The position numbers were made by a program, and so were the translations under genes. Under the pieces are notes generated by a model that saw only the letters and a list, made by a program, of their open reading frames with translations, made no database searches and was not told the DNA's origin. From an uncultured Clostridia bacterium (GTDB taxonomy: Bacteria; Bacillota; Clostridia; Christensenellales; Borkfalkiaceae), in the NCBI GenBank assembly GCA_944376335.1, contig CALWCH010000011.1, positions 1 to 54,721 on the forward strand: a stretch of 54,721 nt of DNA. The letters are read 5' to 3'. Below, piece by piece: positions 50,244 through 54,721 of this stretch. Every line of letters begins with the position of its first letter. The stretch's first letter is position 1.

Positions 50244-51755
50244 TCAAAAGGTATATTCGCCCGAAGAGAGCGTCTCGCGCCTGCCATCGGGAAGAATGAG
50301 CTCGGCCGTCGTGTTGGCGGGAATGGTGATGGAATATTTATAGCCGTTCTCCGTCTTCTTCCAGCCCGAGACGACCTTGCCGTAGACGCTCAAGTACTCC
50401 GTCTTGGCAAAGGTAAATTTGCCGCCGGGGAGCGGGGCTATTTCGAACTTGTTCTCGCCGACAACTTTGATGCCGCACATCTCGGAGAATACCCACTCGC
50501 AGAGCGCGCCCTTCGAATAGTGGTCGCGCGAGTCGAAGCCTTCCCAGCTCTCCCAGATGGTGTTGGCGCCCGCTTTGGGCATATACAGCCAGCCGGGCAT
50601 CTCCTCGCTCTCGAGAAGGCGGTAGGCGTAGCCGATGTTCATTTCGGCGAGCACATAGAGAATGAAGGGCGTCGAGAGGAACCCCGTTCCCAGCCGCCAG
50701 CGGTAGTTTTCGAGCGCCTTTACAAGGCGGCCCTTCGCGTATTCCTCCTGCTCCTTGGTAAGAAGCTTTAGATAGAGCGGGCGCACGAGCTTTGCCTGAC
50801 GGTCGGTATCGAGCGAGAACTTCTTGCCCGCAACGAGGTGCTGATAGCCGATGCGCGCCTTCTCGGCGTATTCTTGAAAGCGCTTTTCATCCTCCGTCTT
50901 ATGGAGCGCGGCGGCGATCTCCGCCATCCGCTCGAGCAGCAGGACGATGTAGGCGGTCGTCTCCTCGGGGTGGGGGCTGACGAAGTCGGAGATCCGGAAG
51001 CGGTTGACGTCAACGGGCTCCGACCACTCGCCGTAGCTTTGGCCGTAGTTGGAGATGTACTTCTTATACTTGCCCTTGACGCCCGTGGGCTTGGACGTGA
51101 GGTAATGCTTGCCGAGCGTTCCAATCTTGAACTCGGCGTACCTTCTCATGCTCTCGTAGTTATCGGAAAGGATGCGCTCGTCGCCGTACATCTTATAGAG
51201 GGTGTAGGGAATGAACACGCCTGCATCCGACCAGCCCGCCGAGCCGTCCATCGCGTTCATATAGGAGTCGACGCCGCCCGGAGGCGTGATCTGACGGTAG
51301 ACGCCGTTTTCCCTCTGGCCGTCCGTCATGTCGCCCATGTACTTGCGCGCCATTGCGTCGTAGTCGAAGAAGTAGCAGGCGGTCTTGACGAAGATCTGCG
51401 CGTCCCCCGTCCAGCCGTGGCGCTCGCGCGTCGGGCAGTCGGTGGGAACGTCGGCATGGTTGTTCTTTGCCGACCAGCGGGTGTTCTCGACAAACTTATT
51501 TAAAAGGGCGTTGGAGCTCTCGAACGCGACCGTGCTCTCCATCGAGGAATACACGGCGATCGCGGTGAAGTCCTCCTTCTTCCAGTCGATATCGCCCTCG
51601 ACGAGCACATACTGGAAGCCGAAGATCGCGAACTTCGTCTTATAGGGGTTGAGCCCCTCCTTGGCGGTGTATTCGATTTGTTGAAGAGGACTTACGCGCT
51701 CCTTCTTGACGCACTGGAAGTTCTTTTGGGTGAATTCGCCGTTCTCGTCGAACAT
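50244..51755 (-). CDS. GH78 alpha-L-rhamnosidase, C-terminal catalytic part after an in-frame TAG
   Basis: A 503-aa frame covering the (alpha/alpha)6 barrel and C-terminal beta domain of a GH78 rhamnosidase. The catalytic stretch is DCPTRERHGWTGDAQIF with acidic residues at the general-acid and water-activating positions; WESWEGFDSRDHYSKGALCE is another hallmark. In-frame coding continues upstream of the apparent ATG (VITTPSGAKVLDFGQNIAGY) to the TAG at 51873-51875. Together with 51873-52769 it forms one 841-codon gene of normal GH78 length. It would remove terminal L-rhamnose from pectin or arabinogalactan side chains. Confidence 0.8.
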   Translation of the reverse strand: MFDENGEFTQKNFQCVKKERVSPLQQIEYTAKEGLNPYKTKFAIFGFQYVLVEGDIDWKKEDFTAIAVYSSMESTVAFESSNALLNKFVENTRWSAKNNHADVPTDCPTRERHGWTGDAQIFVKTACYFFDYDAMARKYMGDMTDGQRENGVYRQITPPGGVDSYMNAMDGSAGWSDAGVFIPYTLYKMYGDERILSDNYESMRRYAEFKIGTLGKHYLTSKPTGVKGKYKKYISNYGQSYGEWSEPVDVNRFRISDFVSPHPEETTAYIVLLLERMAEIAAALHKTEDEKRFQEYAEKARIGYQHLVAGKKFSLDTDRQAKLVRPLYLKLLTKEQEEYAKGRLVKALENYRWRLGTGFLSTPFILYVLAEMNIGYAYRLLESEEMPGWLYMPKAGANTIWESWEGFDSRDHYSKGALCEWVFSEMCGIKVVGENKFEIAPLPGGKFTFAKTEYLSVYGKVVSGWKKTENGYKYSITIPANTTAELILPDGRRETLSSGEYTF

Positions 51756-51872
51756 CTCGCCGAAGCGCAGCTTTAATTTCTGCCCCGCGTGCGCCTTTAT
51801 GGAAAATTCGATGTATCCTGCGATGTTCTGTCCGAAATCGAGGACCTTCGCGCCCGAGGGGGTGGTGATGAC

Positions 51873-52769
51873 CTACTTGACGGAGAGGCGCTCGTGCTCC
51901 TTGAGCGGCACGTTGTTGGCCGCCGTGGGAACGACGGGGCACGAAGTCACCTTCGCCGTGCCCTTGTAGGAGAGCTTTTTGCGGGCGTCGAAAATTTCGC
52001 CGTCCTTGTTGTCGGCAAAGGAGAAGGGGCCGTCATTGCTCCACGCCCAAGTGCCGTCCGAAACGACGCGGGAAATGCTGCCGTCCTTTGTATAGAGTTC
52101 GAGCTGCAAAAGGAGCTTGGTTTCGGTGCCGTACTGGTTGAGAAGGCCGAACGCGCCGCAGCTGCCGCGGTACCAGCCGTCTGCAAGCTCGCAGGTGAGG
52201 ACGTTCTCCCCGTTCTTTACAAGGGAAGTGACGTCGGCGGTCTGATATTGGATGCGCTTTGTGTAGTCGGTATGGCCTGGCGCGAGGCAGAACTCCCCCG
52301 CCTTGACGCCGTTGAGCTTGACTTCGTAGATGCCGCACGCCGTCATATACAGGCGGGCTTTGACGACGTTCTCCGCCTTAAATTGCTTTTTGAAGCAGTC
52401 GACGGGATAGCGGCGCTTTTTGTCCACCTTGTAGTTGCCCGTGATCCACTTGGCGCTCCAATCGGAAGCATTCAGAAGACCCATTTCGAAGGCGCTCTCC
52501 GCCCACTCACCCGCGGTATTGGTCTCGTCATAGAGGCGCACCTTCCATGTAACGCGCTGGCGGGAGACGAGCTTTTGAGGGTACTCCGCGCGCATGGAAG
52601 AAGAATTGACGACGCCGCTCGTCCACACCTGCTTGCCGTCCGTCTCTGCGACGAGCTCGTAGGCGGTCTGCGTCTTGCCGCCCTCCGCATTCCACGAAAG
52701 GAGCGGGCGCTGCAAGTCGATGCCGACGGGCTCGAACATAAATTGCGTCTTGAGTCTTATAGCTTTCAT
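51873..52769 (-). CDS. GH78 alpha-L-rhamnosidase, N-terminal part ending at an in-frame TAG
   Basis: A 298-aa frame with the N-terminal beta domains of GH78: LKTQFMFEPVGIDLQRPLLS, AEYPQKLVSRQRVTWKVRLY, ARLYMTACGIYEVKLNGVKA and ADGWYRGSCGAFGLLNQYG. It ends LKEHERLSVK-TAG, and the sequence continues in the same frame with VITTPSGAKVLDFGQN. It lies 12 bp after the esterase gene in one operon. The stop removes the whole catalytic domain, so activity needs readthrough, or the base is wrong. Confidence 0.8.
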   Translation of the reverse strand: MKAIRLKTQFMFEPVGIDLQRPLLSWNAEGGKTQTAYELVAETDGKQVWTSGVVNSSSMRAEYPQKLVSRQRVTWKVRLYDETNTAGEWAESAFEMGLLNASDWSAKWITGNYKVDKKRRYPVDCFKKQFKAENVVKARLYMTACGIYEVKLNGVKAGEFCLAPGHTDYTKRIQYQTADVTSLVKNGENVLTCELADGWYRGSCGAFGLLNQYGTETKLLLQLELYTKDGSISRVVSDGTWAWSNDGPFSFADNKDGEIFDARKKLSYKGTAKVTSCPVVPTAANNVPLKEHERLSVK

Positions 52770-52781
52770 ATTGTTCCCCTT

Positions 52782-53672
52782 TTATGATTTTTTAAGCACG
52801 CCCTCATTTTGCAGGAAGGTGCGCATTTTTTTAAGAGCCGATCTTGCCTCCGGGATCTGCGGGATAGAAGCCCATGCGTGCAATTGCCTGTGCCCGATGA
52901 GAAAAAAGCACTTCACCCCCGCAGTCCTGGCGGTTTCGAGAAGCAATTTGCTGTCGTCAAAGAGTATTTCGCTGTCGGACGCTGCCAAAAAGAGGGGCGG
53001 GAAACCCGCAAAGTCGCCGTAAACGGGCGAAATTTTGGGGTCCTTCAAGAAGTCCTCCCCCGCGCCCTCGGGAATGAGTTTTTGAAGGAGCGCCCCGCCC
53101 GAGGGGTCGCGCTTCAACATATAGTCCGTTTTCAGGTTGGTCTTATGGGAAGGCAAGTCCATGCCGATGCCTGCGAGCGGCGAAATGGCGGCAACGGCAG
53201 CGGGCAGCGGGAGACCCTCCTCTTTGGCACGGAGCACCGTTGCAAGGGCGAGCGTGCCGCCCGCACTTCCCCCGACGAGAATGAGGCGGGGATAGACTTT
53301 GATGGCCCTTTTATAGACCTCAAAGCAGTCGGCAAACGAGGCGGGAAGCTTGTGTTCGGGCGCGAGGCGGTAGTCCGGGGCGAGCACCTTGCATTTGAGC
53401 AGCTTGCAGAGGGCAAACGAGAATGCGCGCGTCTGCTCCTTGGAGCCCGTCGTAAACCCGCCGCCGTGGATGTTGAGGATGACGGGCTCGCCGCTCCCAT
53501 TGCCCGAAATGAGCTCGCAGGGAACGCCGAGGCGGGCGTCCTCCACCGCAATGCCCCTGGGCGGCTTTGCAAGCGGCCGCGCGGCATTTTGACGGCGCTC
53601 CAGCTCGGGATCTTCGATGATGGGCATCCTCTTGAACATCCCGTTCAAAAAATGCGTCACAAGACTCGCCAT
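52782..53672 (-). CDS. Alpha/beta hydrolase of the hormone-sensitive-lipase family (esterase)
   Basis: A 296-aa esterase. Oxyanion-hole motif NIHGGGFTTG (residues ~68-77), nucleophile elbow LVGGSAGGTLAL, acid DSEILFDDS and His in GHRQLHAWASI. No signal peptide; it is likely cytosolic. Removing acetyl or other acyl groups from imported oligosaccharides is inferred from its operon with GH78. ATG at 53672 follows GGAGGGAAGC; an upstream in-frame GTG would overlap that ribosome site. The promoter carries an AraC-type box. Confidence 0.87.
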   Translation of the reverse strand: MASLVTHFLNGMFKRMPIIEDPELERRQNAARPLAKPPRGIAVEDARLGVPCELISGNGSGEPVILNIHGGGFTTGSKEQTRAFSFALCKLLKCKVLAPDYRLAPEHKLPASFADCFEVYKRAIKVYPRLILVGGSAGGTLALATVLRAKEEGLPLPAAVAAISPLAGIGMDLPSHKTNLKTDYMLKRDPSGGALLQKLIPEGAGEDFLKDPKISPVYGDFAGFPPLFLAASDSEILFDDSKLLLETARTAGVKCFFLIGHRQLHAWASIPQIPEARSALKKMRTFLQNEGVLKKS

Positions 53673-53700
53673 GCTTCCCTCCACTACTGTTTACACCATG

Positions 53701-53729
53701 ATTATAGCGGAGAAATGCCGAAAAGTCTT
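53701..53729 (-). promoter_or_regulatory. Promoter of the esterase-GH78 operon
   Basis: TATAAT (53701-53706) and a poor -35 AAGACT (53724-53729), 17-bp spacer. The -35 merges with the AraC-type box, which suggests dependence on an activator. Confidence 0.6.
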
Positions 53730-53765
53730 GCATCGGTGTTTTGTTTTCGTTATTTTTGTTTTATC
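53727..53765. promoter_or_regulatory. AraC-type box upstream of the esterase-GH78 operon
   Basis: CTTGCAT, GTTTT, CGTTAT and TGTTTTATC occur in the same order and spacing as in the box at 48930-48968; about 80% of positions agree over 45 bp. It lies at the same distance from the -10 as in the GH43 promoter. Confidence 0.65.
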
Positions 53766-53792
53766 TTGGGGAACTTTTCTCAAAAGTTGCGC

Positions 53793-53821
53793 AAAAAAAG
53801 AGGGCCGACTGTTCGGTCCTC
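53793..53821 (-). terminator. Leftward terminator with no gene feeding it
   Basis: A 9-bp stem with one G-U pair (53800-53821) is followed leftward by seven T residues. The only gene to its right is transcribed rightward, so its parent gene is missing or lies beyond an insertion. Confidence 0.6.
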
Positions 53822-53863
53822 TTGGCGGTCTGTTTTTTATGAAGGTGTGCTCTATCGCAAAGA

Positions 53864-53907
53864 AATCGTCCGAAACGATTGACAAGATCGTACATTTCGA
53901 TTATAAT
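53864..53907 (+). promoter_or_regulatory. Consensus promoter and operator of the toxin-antitoxin operon
   Basis: TTGACA (53879-53884) - 17 bp - TATAAT (53902-53907) is a perfect sigma-A promoter. AATCGT-CCGAA-ACGATT (53864-53880) is a perfect inverted repeat touching the -35, a likely autorepression site. Confidence 0.8.
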
Positions 53908-53936
53908 AATAGTACAAAATAGAGGAGGGAACGTCT

Positions 53937-54152
53937 ATGTCGATCACCGCTACCGAATTAAAAGCCAATTTAAGCAAATACTTACAGCTTTCAGCGACGG
54001 AAGATGTGTATATCACCCGAAACGGAAAGGTCATCTCCAAACTCACCAATCCCTTCCAAGAGAGGGTCGCCGTCGCGAAGTCGCTGTTCGGCATTTTGCC
54101 CGATGGCATCACGGAAGAAGAAGCGCGCGAAGAGAGGCTGAATAAACTATGA
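53937..54152 (+). CDS. Phd/YefM-type antitoxin
   Basis: A 71-aa protein with the Phd/YefM fold at the N-terminus (SITATELKANLSKYLQLSAT, YITRNGKVISKLTNP) and a flexible acidic C-terminal half (GILPDGITEEEAREERLNKL) that should wrap the toxin. It binds its own promoter as a repressor and neutralises the PIN-domain toxin encoded next (4-bp overlap). ATG follows GAGGAGGGAACG. Confidence 0.9.
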   Translation: MSITATELKANLSKYLQLSATEDVYITRNGKVISKLTNPFQERVAVAKSLFGILPDGITEEEAREERLNKL

Positions 54153-54568
54153 GAGTGCTCCTTGACACCTGCGTCATCCTCGATGCTCTTGAGAGCAGGC
54201 AGCCATTCTCGAAGGATGCCGAGGAACTATTTTTAGCAGCGGCCAACAACCTCTTTACGGGCTGCATCACGGCAAAGGCCTCTACGGATATCTATTATCT
54301 CATGCACCCTCATACGCACAGCGACAAGGCCTCGCGCGAAGTGCTCAATAAGCTCTTTTCCCTGTTTGAGGTCGTCGATACCGCCGGCATGGATTGCCGC
54401 AGGGCGATCCCCTCTCCCGTTCTTGACTTTGAAGACGCCGTCATGATCGAAACGGCGGCACGAACGGAAGTCGACTATATCGTGACACGCAATATAAAAG
54501 ATTTTGCTCGTTCGCTCGTTCCCGTCTTATCGCCCAAGGACTTTTTAGCAGCCCTCAACGCCGAATAA
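54149..54568 (+). CDS. PIN-domain ribonuclease toxin (VapC-like)
   Basis: A 139-aa PIN-domain protein. The acidic metal-binding residues are visible in LLDTCVILDALESRQPF (first Asp), FSKDAEELFLAA, and DFEDAVMIETAA with YIVTRNIKDF near the end. PIN toxins cleave tRNA or rRNA when the antitoxin is degraded. Coupled to the antitoxin by ATGA overlap and followed by a strong terminator. No other gene shares the transcript. Confidence 0.9.
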   Translation: MRVLLDTCVILDALESRQPFSKDAEELFLAAANNLFTGCITAKASTDIYYLMHPHTHSDKASREVLNKLFSLFEVVDTAGMDCRRAIPSPVLDFEDAVMIETAARTEVDYIVTRNIKDFARSLVPVLSPKDFLAALNAE

Positions 54569-54572
54569 AATG

Positions 54573-54609
54573 AAAAACTGCGGAGCTTCTCGTCTCCGCA
54601 GATTTTTTT
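54573..54609. terminator. Bidirectional terminator after the toxin gene
   Basis: CTGCGGAG and CTCCGCAG (54578-54601) form an 8-bp stem with T7 on the right and A5 on the left, so it can also end a leftward gene entering from the right edge. Confidence 0.85.
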
Positions 54610-54616
54610 GCGATGA

Positions 54617-54721
54617 TCATGCCTTTGCCTGCTGTTTGGCTTTTAAATTCTCCCGCGCGGTCGCTGTTGGTGAAAATGGACTGTAACTACCACAGCTCTT
54701 CATCCCGCACTTCATTGAGCC
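54617..54721 (-). CDS. Possible 3' end of a leftward gene at the right edge
   Basis: A frame open from the edge ends ARENLKAKQQAKA followed by TGA at 54617-54619. Its basic, Ala/Lys-rich end, and the bidirectional terminator 8 bp beyond its stop, suggest a real gene tail. A Cys-containing stretch (KCGMKSCGSYSPF) precedes it. At most 35 codons are visible and the family is not recognised. Confidence 0.4.
   Translation of the reverse strand, partial: GSMKCGMKSCGSYSPFSPTATARENLKAKQQAKA

Noticed and set aside
50221-50310. Short plus-strand frame MMDKLIKRYIRPKRASRACH with a GGGGG ribosome-like site
   Set aside because: Only 23 codons, overlapping the GH78 3' end with no promoter; likely chance.
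18526-52769. Reassignment of TAG to an amino acid in this organism
   Set aside because: lspA, pncB and the DUF4363 gene end in TAG at their natural lengths, and reading through lspA gives a long nonsense extension inside rluD. Two in-frame TAGs are better explained as mutation, error or local readthrough.
1-54721. CRISPR arrays, tRNA or rRNA genes, insertion sequences
   Set aside because: No regularly spaced repeats, tRNA cloverleaf-like segments, rRNA signatures, transposase motifs or terminal inverted repeats were recognised on either strand.

Overview
The window comes from a spore-forming, moderately GC-rich Clostridia-type Firmicute, probably an uncultured gut plant-fibre degrader. The evidence is a sigG start at the left edge, strong AGGAGG ribosome sites, sigma-A promoters (many with an extended -10 of the form TGCTATAAT), an ECF vitamin transporter core, and an lgt/lspA/divIVA/der/plsY block. 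Nearly all genes run leftward (minus strand). No rRNA, tRNA or CRISPR array was seen. LAYOUT: 1-8.4 kb holds sigG (partial) and a drug-export locus: TetR, an ABC half-exporter and the first ~65 codons of a second one, then a phage-derived insert (a multidomain polyvalent effector, a glycine-rich tail-fibre end and a small gene), the C-terminal half of a MarR regulator, and a MATE transporter whose last third is replaced by a P-type ATPase tail. 8.4-22 kb is a carbohydrate island: GH2 + GH43; an isomerase, split transketolase and FGGY kinase operon (the kinase cut short and fused to a GH43) divergent from a LacI regulator; and GH43 + GH3 + SGNH esterase. 22-29 kb is a dTDP-L-rhamnose operon (rmlA, GT2, rmlB, rmlD, rmlC, flippase, degV). 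29-45 kb is housekeeping: mnmE, LysR, ecfA1-ecfA2-ecfT-truA, and lgt-pncB-divIVA-lspA-rluD-pyrR-der-plsY, plus a folate ECF S component behind a tetrahydrofolate riboswitch. 45-54.7 kb has yetF, small redox and lipoprotein genes, a second carbohydrate island (GH43, AraC regulator, GH78 alpha-L-rhamnosidase, esterase) and a Phd/VapC-type toxin-antitoxin pair. HOW IT WORKS TOGETHER: the two sugar islands look like one programme for arabinogalactan or pectin side chains. A 39-bp box with two half-sites 20 bp apart lies against the -35 of the esterase/GH78 and GH43 promoters and overlaps the promoter of the AraC gene; a half box precedes GH2. This suggests that the AraC regulator controls genes 40 kb apart in this window. 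The isomerase, kinase and split transketolase resemble the non-oxidative D-apiose route. CAVEAT: the accessory parts contain at least seven gene-internal junctions and two large CAZyme genes each split by one in-frame TAG, whereas the core operons are pristine. Either these loci have decayed by deletion and point mutation, or the assembly joined or collapsed accessory segments; read-level checks are needed before the chimeras are taken as biology.
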